Shown piece after piece: positions 38,901-46,872 of a stretch of DNA of 64,000 nt (positions are counted from its first letter, which is position 1; each line of letters opens with the position of its first letter). This DNA is from JANQIV01 sp050117315. Its GTDB lineage: Bacteria > Bacteroidota > Ignavibacteria > Ignavibacteriales > Melioribacteraceae. Below the pieces are notes generated by a model that did no database searches, was not told the origin of the DNA, and was given only the letters and a program-made list of their open reading frames with translations. The position numbers were made by a program, and so were the translations under genes. Where the stretch lies: the NCBI GenBank assembly GCA_050117315.1, contig JASFMY010000005.1, positions 1-64,000 on the forward strand, in the 5' to 3' direction.

Positions 38901-39063
38901 CGTGAATGGTAATACCGGGGTCATGCGTGTTATAATCCGTCCATATCTTGCTTGCCAGTTTCTCAATATGTTTTATGCCCTCTGCCCTGAGAAATTCGTA
39001 ATCTTCGCTTTTATCAAGAACCGGATTTTTTTGCATTGTTATATTTTCTTGTTCGGATTTCAT
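35986..39063 (-). CDS. eCIS baseplate protein, Afp12-like (gp7-type wedge)
   Basis: 1025 residues. The first 75 residues carry the baseplate-wedge signature W-DYN-HDPGIT (IWTDYNTHDPGITIHELL, about 41-58) followed by TDLGYR. Further on is FHVVEHILLRPP (about 725), another motif common in these eCIS proteins. The C-terminal region (HIFPRICWIDLEQMRKFE ... ILGHSSLG) is also family-typical. The start shares ATGA with the stop of the Afp11-like gene. With Afp11 it forms the wedge ring around the spike. The order of Afp11 before Afp12 agrees with known loci. Confidence 0.85.
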   Translation of the reverse strand: MKSEQENITMQKNPVLDKSEDYEFLRAEGIKHIEKLASKIWTDYNTHDPGITIHELLCYAITDLGYRTSNKIADILAEDKDEFKKIEPENTGNIKKKDTTFFTASQILPCNPVSVIDFRKLLVDIEGVKNAWIKKASNTGQPFVPDLVNNKLVYQDSFTNESVELKGLFNIIVEYEDEADVPAVKEKILNKFHRHRNLCEDINEVKDVEYENIGVCAGIEVTNDADIEEVLAEIYYRLNEYFSPSINFYTIEQLLDKGRTIDQIFEGPLLEHGFIDSKELIKAELKDELRVSDMINFIMDIDGVVAVKNMMLSTYEGDQPLKLNNTWKVELSKENLAPQLSLEKSQITFYKESLPYFADNEKVLIKLQELTNLLKKGRLKGHVKDLEDPEGEYYDLDDYYPVQNEFPLVYGIGKHGLRKSATEKRKAQAKQLKAYLLFFEQILANYLSQLTNIKNIFSIDPEINKTYYTQVLSDIRDLDSLFTDFNAYKTDNQKLAEDKKTFLDRRNRVLSHLLSRFCEEITDYSLFMYIFLDERASSKLIEDKIAFLRGSEKIDDNSNLKGYPDFSQNRGRAFNYFDSNFVWDTTNVAGMKKRISGLLGFGNYERKNIATDNVNIVEYDDGDEISYGIRIEIPFEGGSILFTGIIKYDSRECAESALHFVLSHADNLDSYSITTEDEGNCFKLLNDCGEEIVESIPYSDLDTCISERDAVISFFRENCDVENFHVVEHILLRPPDNLYDLLPVCIEQAGKGVSVESMFYFEIYKDKPKKTERKYEWRFRLKDYSGDIVFKSEGYKYKKGCKHGVDIVPMYSVHKKNFEIREAVNGKYYFVLIAANNEIIGMSSDYYELEKDAERMIDRLVEFGINTQKAKQEVKYKDYEIDPYSYRISVIMPSWPEKFRDINFMNFIEKSIRLETPAHIFPRICWIDLEQMRKFEIAYKNWLVSLNSLMQKRALYICAEEGVGKDKLLKELNTLIIEHSIEGNEFAEVLFSLKNIHPVARLHDCQWSEGNDPQVILGHSSLGII

Positions 39064-42000
39064 TCTAAAATTTCCACTCTGTGATCGGAATACGAAACCA
39101 GTATTGATTTTGAAGTTGAAGCAACTGCTTCTTCGCTTTGTTTGGGTTTATTTTTTTCTACGTAATGGAATAACTTGAAGTCGGTTAAATAATCTACGTA
39201 ACTTCTTTCTTCAATAAAATTTATTATATATGAAGAATGTATTTTACCGCCGAACAAAATATCGTTCCCTTCTGCAAATGCCCACGGCGATAAAAACTTT
39301 ATTATTTCTTCCTGCAGCTTTTGTGCGTAATAACCTTTATCAATTCCTTCATTGAACTGTACATAAAAACTTACTCTAATCTCTTCGTAGAGCGGGTTTT
39401 CTACCTCTACTTTTATTCCCGGCGAAATTAAATCCGTTAAAAATTTTTTAATTTGATCCAGCGTATCAATACTTGTTGACGGCTTAAGCTTATCTATTGC
39501 ATTTTTGTTTCTCAAATTTGAAATAGGTATAACTGTAACATATCCCGGGGATATTTCGGATTCGGTACCCGTATGGTTCAAACATTTTACTTTATAAATG
39601 GACGGAAAATTTTCGAGAATTAATCTTTCGTAATCCCAGATGTTGATTGGACGGTTTTTGTGACGCAGTCTTTCGCTCACTCTTCTGTAAAACTCTTCGC
39701 TTTGCTCTTTTACTTTGCCTCCAAAGGAAGCATACGGCTGGGCTACGGATTTTATTTGGGGCACACGTGTTGCGAGTTTTGTAATTGTTTCCGCCTCAAG
39801 TGCTTCCGACAAATATGCAGGATCGTTTTTATTATCGCGGAAACTTGCGGCTACTGCCTGCGCTTTTACGTCAATGAGCTGGTTTACACCTTTTGTATTT
39901 TCCGGAACGCTTGCCCGCAGCCAATAGTAACTAGAATCAAGCAAGGTATTGTTCTTAGTTGCATCTTTGGAAATATCAAACTCTATAATACCGGTTGTCT
40001 TCAGGTTGTTTGTTGTATCGGCAATTATATCCTGCGAGTCGAAGTTTTTCCATTCGTTTTTTGAAAGATAACTCCAATAAATTTTTTCCAGCGCTTTAAC
40101 TGAAAGATCGCCGCTGCCTTCAGCAATCTGGAAGAGTAGGTTTAAATTCTGCGGAGGCACCAAATCTTTTATGCCTATATATAGCAATCCTTCCTGCACA
40201 ATATCATCATAAACAAATGCCGGTAAGAGTTTAGCGGTTTTAACCTTGGGATAAGAAGTTGAGGTCGATGATGTTTCCGTGCTTTCTTCTTCTTTATCGT
40301 CCGCACTTTCGAAAGTTGTCTCAACAAAACCAAACGGGTGAAGCTGGAAAAGTTGGTCAATGTTACTATCAAATTTCGACTCTGCCTTATAATCAAGTTT
40401 AATTGTTTTTATGAGCGGTGTGTATGGAGTATTTATAATAGTCGTATCGCCGTTAGTAGTGCCGGTTGCTTTGTTAATTGCATTCTCGGTTAAAATTTTG
40501 CTGTAAATTTTATGATTAAAATCCCTGCCTGATAATTCTAATTTTATAAATCCCTTTTTAAGACTGTTACTGAACTGGGTAAATTCTTCTCTTTCCTTTT
40601 CACTCTTGATTCCCGTAAAAGAAAACTTTAACGATTCATATTTTGATCGGGTATCAGTTTCTTCATTTTCAACTTCTTTCCCGTCATTTTTTTCCGGTTC
40701 GGTAGGTTCGGTAAATAGAATTTTATTTAATTCTATTTTATTCCATTTATAATCTTCTCTAAAATATGTGTTTACCTTATAATCATTATTATTCTCCGGT
40801 ATATTATTACTTCCGTATCCTGCATAATAAGATGCAAAATTTGTTTCTAAATCCATCCATTCAAGGTAAATATCAAGATCGCATACCTCTTTATTAAATA
40901 TTTCGCTGCTGCCAATGTAAAAGCCCGAACCTTTAACAGGAATAGGCCCAAACGGCATGAACGGTTTTGAGGAATCAAGTAAGCCTACATCATTTTGAAT
41001 AATTAAATTTGTAACCCCATCAACATCAGTATTAATTTTGATTAAACTTATATCGAGACTTTTCAAATATTCGTAGGGATTATACTCTTGTACCAGCAAT
41101 ACTTTTAAAACCGGCCAGTCTGTGACAAAGGCTGCACCAAGCTTTTTACTGTTATATTTTTCTATTGAGGGTTGATCCTGATCAATAAGCAGCGGCAGAA
41201 TAATTTTATTATCTTCAGCTTTTATTTCGTCATACAAGGAAGCCTCAACCCATTTCTTTGCCCCGCTGAAATAGAACTTCAGACTTTCCTTGGTTAAAGT
41301 CTTTTTAAGATTTTTTTCTGAATACCCTTCATCTTCAAATTCAAACGTGATTGTAATTTTTCTTGTGCCTTCACTTAAAAAGAATTGCGGGGAAGCAATA
41401 GCAAAACCCATCGAAGCATCGAGCATTGTTGTTTCGTTTTCCTGTTTACCCGATTGGCTTTCACCAAAGGTTTTCCACTTTTTATCGTCGTTATCAAAAT
41501 CGGTTCCGTTGCCGTCCTTAGAATTAGCCGTTGGAGCTGAATATATTTTCGTTACGTCAATGCTGTCGGTATCATATTTATCCAGGTAAACAGTTTTAAG
41601 GCTTGCCACTTCGGAATTATTAACTACAATTTCTTTATTCGTTCCGTAAAAAATATCTACACTGGTATCATCTTTCCCGGCTTTTAGTAACGTATCTTTT
41701 TTTACCGCATAACTGCTCACGTTTTTGGCAAGTTCAAAAATTAAATACACGGTATCGCTTTGAGCCGCTTTTTGTTTTAGCTGAAGAAAATCTTTGTAAT
41801 AAAAGTCAAGATGACTTTTCGTTAATTTGTTAATATGATCTTGAGCGTATTTAAACAACTGGAGAAAGGCCAGGAATAAAGCAAAGTGAGGCTGATGGTA
41901 AGGATATTTTTTGAGAGCTTCGTTAAAATATTTACTTACCGAGTTGTTTAGTTTCTTCAGCGAGTTGTAATATTCTTTGAATATTGCATCTATATCATTT

Positions 42001-42644
42001 AATAAATTAGCTAACTCACTTTTGTCAAGATTAAAACTATAGGTTTTATATTCATAAAATGTATCAACCTGCCAGATGTCGTGAAAACTTTCTTCATCAA
42101 CACTGGTTAGATTAATTTCATTACTGTTTTTTATTCCCTTTAACCCTATCAGGTTATTCAATGCGGATGATAATGAAGACTGGATAATAATTTCCAGGTC
42201 CTGCTTTAAGCTTATTTCTTTTACCGATTGCTTGTACCATTCGTCTATTGTTTCGGCAAGTTTGTATATGTCGTCAAGAATATTTTTTACTTCTGTAATC
42301 TCAATAGTATTCGTATCCGACTTTTGTATTTTATCGTAAAGGTTTTTTTTCCTTTTTTCGAATACTGTCATTAATTCTTTATGATCTACATTAGCAATTA
42401 AAGAGATAACCGTTGTTATATCACATTTTATAAAAGCAGCCCAGTTTTCAATTTCATCTTTTGCTACGTTGGAATCATAAAACTTTATATAATCTGCGTA
42501 GCGGTAGGCAAATAAAATTAAATCATCGAGTTTACGTTCATCTATTAAAAAATAATCATGCTTAAGCATATCAAGCAGTCTTTGCGTCTGGCTTGTTCCG
42601 TCCCGTTTAAGCGGATTTAATTTTTCACACTCACATAAATTCAT
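39060..42644 (-). CDS. eCIS baseplate J-like protein, Afp11-like (gp6-type wedge)
   Basis: 1194 residues. The C-terminal third matches the baseplate J family: EEFYRRVSERLRHKNRP followed by WDYERLILENFPSIYKVKC and PGYVTVIPI, then GIKVEVENPLYEEIRVSFYV. The N-terminal two thirds are long and Lys/Asp-rich with helical segments. Partner of the next gene in the wedge ring. Four-base ATGA overlaps join it to both neighbours, so it is translationally coupled. Confidence 0.87.
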   Translation of the reverse strand: MNLCECEKLNPLKRDGTSQTQRLLDMLKHDYFLIDERKLDDLILFAYRYADYIKFYDSNVAKDEIENWAAFIKCDITTVISLIANVDHKELMTVFEKRKKNLYDKIQKSDTNTIEITEVKNILDDIYKLAETIDEWYKQSVKEISLKQDLEIIIQSSLSSALNNLIGLKGIKNSNEINLTSVDEESFHDIWQVDTFYEYKTYSFNLDKSELANLLNDIDAIFKEYYNSLKKLNNSVSKYFNEALKKYPYHQPHFALFLAFLQLFKYAQDHINKLTKSHLDFYYKDFLQLKQKAAQSDTVYLIFELAKNVSSYAVKKDTLLKAGKDDTSVDIFYGTNKEIVVNNSEVASLKTVYLDKYDTDSIDVTKIYSAPTANSKDGNGTDFDNDDKKWKTFGESQSGKQENETTMLDASMGFAIASPQFFLSEGTRKITITFEFEDEGYSEKNLKKTLTKESLKFYFSGAKKWVEASLYDEIKAEDNKIILPLLIDQDQPSIEKYNSKKLGAAFVTDWPVLKVLLVQEYNPYEYLKSLDISLIKINTDVDGVTNLIIQNDVGLLDSSKPFMPFGPIPVKGSGFYIGSSEIFNKEVCDLDIYLEWMDLETNFASYYAGYGSNNIPENNNDYKVNTYFREDYKWNKIELNKILFTEPTEPEKNDGKEVENEETDTRSKYESLKFSFTGIKSEKEREEFTQFSNSLKKGFIKLELSGRDFNHKIYSKILTENAINKATGTTNGDTTIINTPYTPLIKTIKLDYKAESKFDSNIDQLFQLHPFGFVETTFESADDKEEESTETSSTSTSYPKVKTAKLLPAFVYDDIVQEGLLYIGIKDLVPPQNLNLLFQIAEGSGDLSVKALEKIYWSYLSKNEWKNFDSQDIIADTTNNLKTTGIIEFDISKDATKNNTLLDSSYYWLRASVPENTKGVNQLIDVKAQAVAASFRDNKNDPAYLSEALEAETITKLATRVPQIKSVAQPYASFGGKVKEQSEEFYRRVSERLRHKNRPINIWDYERLILENFPSIYKVKCLNHTGTESEISPGYVTVIPISNLRNKNAIDKLKPSTSIDTLDQIKKFLTDLISPGIKVEVENPLYEEIRVSFYVQFNEGIDKGYYAQKLQEEIIKFLSPWAFAEGNDILFGGKIHSSYIINFIEERSYVDYLTDFKLFHYVEKNKPKQSEEAVASTSKSILVSYSDHRVEILE

Positions 42645-43066
42645 TTGTTAATATCCGATCCTTCTATTTTATAAAAAGGATAAACATAATTATAACGAGT
42701 ATTGGTGGCTGCAATGGTGAAATCAATATCTATTTTTACTTCCCCTTTTTCATCTGCGGAGGAATCAATTTTTACATCATTTAAAATTATCCTGGGTTCG
42801 TGGTAAAGGATTGCATCTTTTATGAGATCCTTTATATATGTTACCAGAGTAATATTAATCGGTTCAAACAAAAGCTTATCCATGTTACAGCCGTAAGTAG
42901 GCTGCATTATCCTTTCGGTGATTCTCGTGGAAAGGAGTATTTCAAGGCTGCTGAAAATGTCTTCTTCATTGGAAATCATATTGACACCCTTTGCGCCAAT
43001 GTTAAAATCTACCGGGAATCCCCATCCGGTTCCCAGGAAAGAATTATTTTGTTTTTCTTTATCCAT
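42641..43066 (-). CDS. gp25-like baseplate wedge protein (Afp9-like)
   Basis: 141 residues from the chosen start. A longer open frame begins 57 bases upstream but would run inside the PAAR gene and adds residues unlike the family, so MDKEKQN, 2 bases after the PAAR stop, is preferred. The gp25/GPW fold is clear: GWGFPVDFN, then EEDIFSSLEILLSTRITERIM, QPTYGCNMDKLLFEPI and LILND-type C-terminal strands (EPRIILNDVKI). It initiates sheath assembly at the baseplate. Confidence 0.9.
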   Translation of the reverse strand: MDKEKQNNSFLGTGWGFPVDFNIGAKGVNMISNEEDIFSSLEILLSTRITERIMQPTYGCNMDKLLFEPINITLVTYIKDLIKDAILYHEPRIILNDVKIDSSADEKGEVKIDIDFTIAATNTRYNYVYPFYKIEGSDINK

Positions 43067-43068
43067 GT

Positions 43069-43347
43069 CTATCCGATTACTACTGTAGGTAATCCAACTG
43101 CCGGCGCTGCCCCGCATGCGCATACGTCGCCTACTCTCAAAGCCGGTTTTCCCCCGATTAATACCGTTGCGCTTCCCATCGTAAAAGGGCTTACCGTAGG
43201 CGCATGTGCAGGCGGAGGAATGGGGCAGGTATGCATATCGCCCAGTACCGCTGCCGGCATCCCGCCTATTAAAACCGTAGGTACGCCCGGTCCCGTTATT
43301 ACTCCGCCGTGTGTCGATAAATCCGTAACTCTTGCTGCCGGTGGCAT
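43069..43347 (-). CDS. PAAR spike-tip protein (Afp10-like)
   Basis: 92 residues. Begins MPPAARVTDLSTHGG and repeats the PAAR strand motif (VPTVLIGGMPAAVLGD and SATVLIGGKPALRVGD). Candidate metal ligands are His13, His39 and cysteines in HTCP and CACG. It forms the sharp metal-capped tip on the VgrG trimer. No effector extension is fused. Lies 14 bases after the spike gene. Confidence 0.95.
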   Translation of the reverse strand: MPPAARVTDLSTHGGVITGPGVPTVLIGGMPAAVLGDMHTCPIPPPAHAPTVSPFTMGSATVLIGGKPALRVGDVCACGAAPAVGLPTVVIG

Positions 43348-43361
43348 TGTTGAATTCCCTT

Positions 43362-45110
43362 TTAATTTATTTGTACTACCGAACCTTTTACTACAGCCGA
43401 AGCACCTGTCGACATTTCAGCACCGGCACTTCCTTCGGCTTTGAACTGTGCGTTTGCAGAGACCGTAATATTTGTGCCTTCTATTTTTACATCACCTGCA
43501 GCTTTCATAATTAAATCGGCTGCCGACTCAATTGTTATACCCCCGGAACTGAATTCAGCTTTATTCCCGTTTTCATCTTCTATTGTTATTACACCGGCAT
43601 CTTCATCAATTGTAACTTTTTTGCCGGCAGGTGTTTCTATTGCTATGCTTTTTTTTCCATCGTTAAAAATCATTTTCATTTCGCTACGTGTAACAAAACC
43701 TTTTTCGTTATTGGCGTCCTCAGCAACTAAGGGTGCAGGTTTTGCACTGCTGTTAAGCATACCCAGGATTACAGGATCGCGCGGGTCGTCGTTGACAAAC
43801 CCTACAATAACTTCATCCCCTATTTCCGGGAGGAAAAACGACCCCCGGTTCTCACCGGCATCAAGAGTTGCAACACGTGCCCATAGCCCGTTATTCTGGT
43901 TATCAATTATAGGTATTTTTACAAGTACCCGATTTTCACCGTCGGGATCTTCTTCAAGCTGAGTGGCTGTACCAATTTGAAGCCCGTAAATATTAGGCAC
44001 TAAACCGGCTGCTGGATTATCAACGATATCTTTGTTCTTATAAAACCATTGATCCGAAAGTCCGAACTGAACATCCGTTTCCCAGTTCTCCGGGTTAATC
44101 TGGTGACGAACCCCGCTTACAAAAACATTCCCGTTAAATCTTTCTCCAACTCCTTTCAGCTCAATCATGTTGCCGGGTTTAACACCGGTAAAACCTTGAA
44201 ACTTTACCCTGCCCTTAATACGTGCCAATTTGCTTTTAAGATTTTTTGCATCTGCCCAGCTTTTTAATTCGGTATCTTCAACGTTACCCGAATGTTTCAA
44301 TGTATATTCCGAAAGCCCTATTACCTTTGATAAATCAGATGAACTGATATTACCGTTTTCAGTTACACCAGGGTCCGATGCTTCTGCTTCAATAAATTCC
44401 TGATCTTTATAATTCCACGAATGACTCTTGACGGATTTAAGTTGTGTGCGAGAATCCATCTCCGCTTCAAATTCCATCATTGTTGAGCCGTATACGAGTG
44501 TAAGAACAGGTGACGAACCGGTATCCGGCTTTTTAACAATCAATTTTCCGTCGTCAGCCAATGCCAGTTTCCCGTTCATCTCGGCACGCGATACCAGGAA
44601 ATCCCAGTCGGTTGAATAATTCTGCACCATCTCTTTATGCTGCAGGTTTGTTGCTTCAACATCTTTTTCAAGACTATAATTACCTATGATCTCTTCAATT
44701 ATCTCACTGTCTTTGCTGTTGTAATAAATTAAACTTTTTCTACCGACAGTCATTTTTACGGCTTTATCTTTTGCTTCAATAATCAATAACGACGGTTTAA
44801 ACTTGCGAACTTTTAAGCCGTGCTTAATTATAATACCTTTGAATATTGTTTCATTACTTGAGTGGTAACCTGCCTGAACTTCAATCTCGTTACCGGGTTT
44901 GAAATCATCTGTATTGCTGATTTCAAAATCTTCTTTAGCAGGGTCGCCGTCAATAACAACAATCTTTGCACCTGACATTTTGTTAAACGATTTGCTAACA
45001 TCAACCGAGACTACCTGGTAGGCATTGTTCAACTCGCTTCCTCCGATGAGAATTTTCATAGTCGGAAGATCAGAAGGAGCTGGGGTCGGTATAACTCTAT
45101 CGCTAGCCAT
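43362..45110 (-). CDS. VgrG-like spike protein (Afp8-like, gp27-gp5 fusion)
   Basis: 582 residues. The N-terminal 360 residues are gp27-like (QVVSVDVSKSFNKMSGAKI, FKPGNEIEVQAGYH). An OB fold follows at about 375-455 (ENRVLVKIPIID, LWARVATLDAG, GDEVIVGFVNDDPRDPVILG). The rest is a trimeric beta-helix with short repeated strands (KKVTIDEDAGVITIEDENGN, ITIESAADLIMKAAGDVKIEG). The lysozyme domain of phage gp5 is absent, as in other eCIS spikes. The start overlaps the LysM gene by 8 bases. Confidence 0.95.
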   Translation of the reverse strand: MASDRVIPTPAPSDLPTMKILIGGSELNNAYQVVSVDVSKSFNKMSGAKIVVIDGDPAKEDFEISNTDDFKPGNEIEVQAGYHSSNETIFKGIIIKHGLKVRKFKPSLLIIEAKDKAVKMTVGRKSLIYYNSKDSEIIEEIIGNYSLEKDVEATNLQHKEMVQNYSTDWDFLVSRAEMNGKLALADDGKLIVKKPDTGSSPVLTLVYGSTMMEFEAEMDSRTQLKSVKSHSWNYKDQEFIEAEASDPGVTENGNISSSDLSKVIGLSEYTLKHSGNVEDTELKSWADAKNLKSKLARIKGRVKFQGFTGVKPGNMIELKGVGERFNGNVFVSGVRHQINPENWETDVQFGLSDQWFYKNKDIVDNPAAGLVPNIYGLQIGTATQLEEDPDGENRVLVKIPIIDNQNNGLWARVATLDAGENRGSFFLPEIGDEVIVGFVNDDPRDPVILGMLNSSAKPAPLVAEDANNEKGFVTRSEMKMIFNDGKKSIAIETPAGKKVTIDEDAGVITIEDENGNKAEFSSGGITIESAADLIMKAAGDVKIEGTNITVSANAQFKAEGSAGAEMSTGASAVVKGSVVQIN

Positions 45111-45780
45111 TATTGTTGTTATTTATTACCGGCGGGAATATAAGTGTATCGCCTGTTTGCAAATTCCTAAAGTTTGTTAATTTGTTAGCCCTGGCAAGCT
45201 GTATATAATAGTTTTTGTCCCTATACATTTTATAAGCCATAATAGGCAGCCTGTCGCCGTCTTTAATCTGCCTGTAGTGAGTTAAATCGGGTGAAGACTT
45301 CCTTTCTTCCGCCGCCCTTCTTGTGTCTTCTATATTCTCCGAAAAAGTAGCATTAATTTTAGCGCGAATTGGTGTAGCATCGGGTTTGAATAATGTATAA
45401 GTTACATCTGCAGATTTGAGCACACATTTTGAGATCAGTGTACCCCAAGAAAGTTTTAAATAACGCGGCCTGTGAATGTCCCCGTCCAGTTTATAACACA
45501 CCCTCAAAAACCAGTCTACTTCAAATTCAATATCCGTGCTTACACCCGATACCCCTGTTGCATCAAGCATGAATTCGAAATTGAATTCACGCGGTTTCAT
45601 TTTATCAAATACCTGTGCGCTCCCGGAAGTGCCTCTACCCTGTGCATCCTGAAATAATATTTCATATTTGAGAGTATATTTTTCAGGATTATACAACACT
45701 TCGTAAGAATCAACCGGACCGCCGTCATATTCTGCCGACCGGTACGCTTCAATCAAAAACTTTTTTATTTCGCCCGCCAT
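45103..45780 (-). CDS. LysM-containing baseplate hub protein (Afp7-like)
   Basis: 225 residues. The N-terminal domain (SYEVLYNPEKYTLKYEILFQ, EFNFEFMLDATGV) is the gp53/hub-type fold of eCIS Afp7. The C-terminal 45 residues are a LysM (LPIMAYKMYRDKNYYIQLARAN...LQTGDTLIFPP) that in this context binds the tube-baseplate junction. Its ATG shares one base with the stop of the DUF5908 gene. Confidence 0.92.
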   Translation of the reverse strand: MAGEIKKFLIEAYRSAEYDGGPVDSYEVLYNPEKYTLKYEILFQDAQGRGTSGSAQVFDKMKPREFNFEFMLDATGVSGVSTDIEFEVDWFLRVCYKLDGDIHRPRYLKLSWGTLISKCVLKSADVTYTLFKPDATPIRAKINATFSENIEDTRRAAEERKSSPDLTHYRQIKDGDRLPIMAYKMYRDKNYYIQLARANKLTNFRNLQTGDTLIFPPVINNNNNG

Positions 45781-45941
45781 TATCTTTCAGTTTTTTCTTT
45801 TAATATTTCCAGGACCTGGTCAACGCACTCCATTACAATTTCCTCTTTTTCCAGTTTTTTTCCCTCTTGAGGTTTTTGTGCTTCTTTGTGCTTTGTATTA
45901 ATTACAGCTTTTATTACTATTTCGTTTATTTGAATTGCCAT
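45780..45941 (-). CDS. 53-residue DUF5908-type small eCIS protein
   Basis: A small gene read from ATG 45941-45939 to TAA 45782-45780. The product begins MAIQINEIVIKAVI, has a Lys/Gln-rich middle and ends in an amphipathic helix (KEEIVMECVDQVLEILKEK). This two-part pattern fits DUF5908, a family of very small proteins typical of Bacteroidota eCIS loci. It stands between the second tube gene (9 bases) and the LysM gene (1-base overlap), so translation is coupled. Function unknown; a small adaptor at tube or hub is a guess. Confidence 0.82.
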   Translation of the reverse strand: MAIQINEIVIKAVINTKHKEAQKPQEGKKLEKEEIVMECVDQVLEILKEKTER

Positions 45942-45950
45942 AGTATTAAA

Positions 45951-46400
45951 TTATGAACTTACTCTTCTAAAGTATTGATATGCTAATTCAAGCGTCTCAA
46001 TTACAATTGAATTATCCGTAGACTTAAAATCCGAGATGGACCATTTTACCGGGTAGGCATTAATAAAGCTGAAAGTTTCGGAAACCGGTTCGTGCTCTTC
46101 ATTAAGCAGAGTTACGTTAACTGTTTTAGTTTCGAATTCAAAATTCTCAATAGCGTTTTTGCACCATGATATTAACTCGGAACCGACGAGCAGTCCGCGC
46201 TTAAGTACCAGGTTTGAATATTTGGCGCGGCCGGGAAGACGGTGAGAAAAACGATTCTCACCTCCTTCAATTAATTCCTCAACTCCCAGTTCGGAGTTCA
46301 AACCGGAAACTTCTTGAAACCTTGTATCATCGGCATCCGATGATATCCCGTCAAATTCAACCCGGAAATGAAATCCAACCGGCGGATAATATGAAGGCAT
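45951..46400 (-). CDS. eCIS inner tube protein 2 (Afp5-like)
   Basis: 149 residues. Tube-fold signature: VGFHFRVEFDG, TRFQEVSGLNSELGVEE, YSNLVLKRGLL, FINAYPVKWSI, ETLELAYQYF. It differs from the other tube protein and lies next to the hub genes, as the baseplate-proximal Afp5 ring does in known systems. The gap to the first tube gene is 4 bases. Confidence 0.9.
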   Translation of the reverse strand: MPSYYPPVGFHFRVEFDGISSDADDTRFQEVSGLNSELGVEELIEGGENRFSHRLPGRAKYSNLVLKRGLLVGSELISWCKNAIENFEFETKTVNVTLLNEEHEPVSETFSFINAYPVKWSISDFKSTDNSIVIETLELAYQYFRRVSS

Positions 46401-46404
46401 TTAA

Positions 46405-46836
46405 CTACCCGTTTTCGATTGTCAAGCCTTCATGGGCAACTTCAATCGACTCTATTGCAACCTCGTTGCCCGTTGCTTTTAATCCCGGTCCTTCGATTTT
46501 AACCGGAAACGCGCTTACTGCTTTCCAGGTCATTACAGGTTCATGGTTTTCGTTCAATAGACTAATTGTTAAATCTCTTCTTTCAACTTTGTTAAGTTTC
46601 GTCGTGTTAAGCCAATCGTAAAATTCGTTATCGGTAGGTAATACTCCTCGTTTCAAAGTAATATTACCATACTTCGGAATTCCCGGCATTTTGATGCTAG
46701 AGTAAACCGGGCTTAACCCGTCACGGTATTCTATCATTTGTACTTCGATGTTGAGACCGGAAACTTCAGCAAATCCTAGATTAGTACCTCCCCATTGAAC
46801 CTGAAAGTGAAATACTGGTAATGGATAATCTGCCAT
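46405..46836 (-). CDS. eCIS inner tube protein 1 (Afp1-like)
   Basis: 143 residues, Hcp/gp19-type tube subunit: PVFHFQVQWGGT, GFAEVSGLNIEVQMIEYRDG, YGNITLKRGVL, VSAFPVKIEGPGLKATGN, ESIEVAHEGL. It is immediately after the sheath gene, so it is probably the main tube subunit stacked through the particle. An AAGGAC ribosome site precedes the ATG. Confidence 0.92.
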   Translation of the reverse strand: MADYPLPVFHFQVQWGGTNLGFAEVSGLNIEVQMIEYRDGLSPVYSSIKMPGIPKYGNITLKRGVLPTDNEFYDWLNTTKLNKVERRDLTISLLNENHEPVMTWKAVSAFPVKIEGPGLKATGNEVAIESIEVAHEGLTIENG

Positions 46837-46872
46837 TTTATTTTGTCCTTATTTTATTCTTACTCTTTAGCT

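Noticed and set aside
42641..43123. Longer start for the gp25-like gene
   Set aside because: The additional 19 residues (MRMRGSAGSWITYSSN...) lie inside the PAAR gene and are antisimilar to the family; the downstream ATG directly after the PAAR stop fits.
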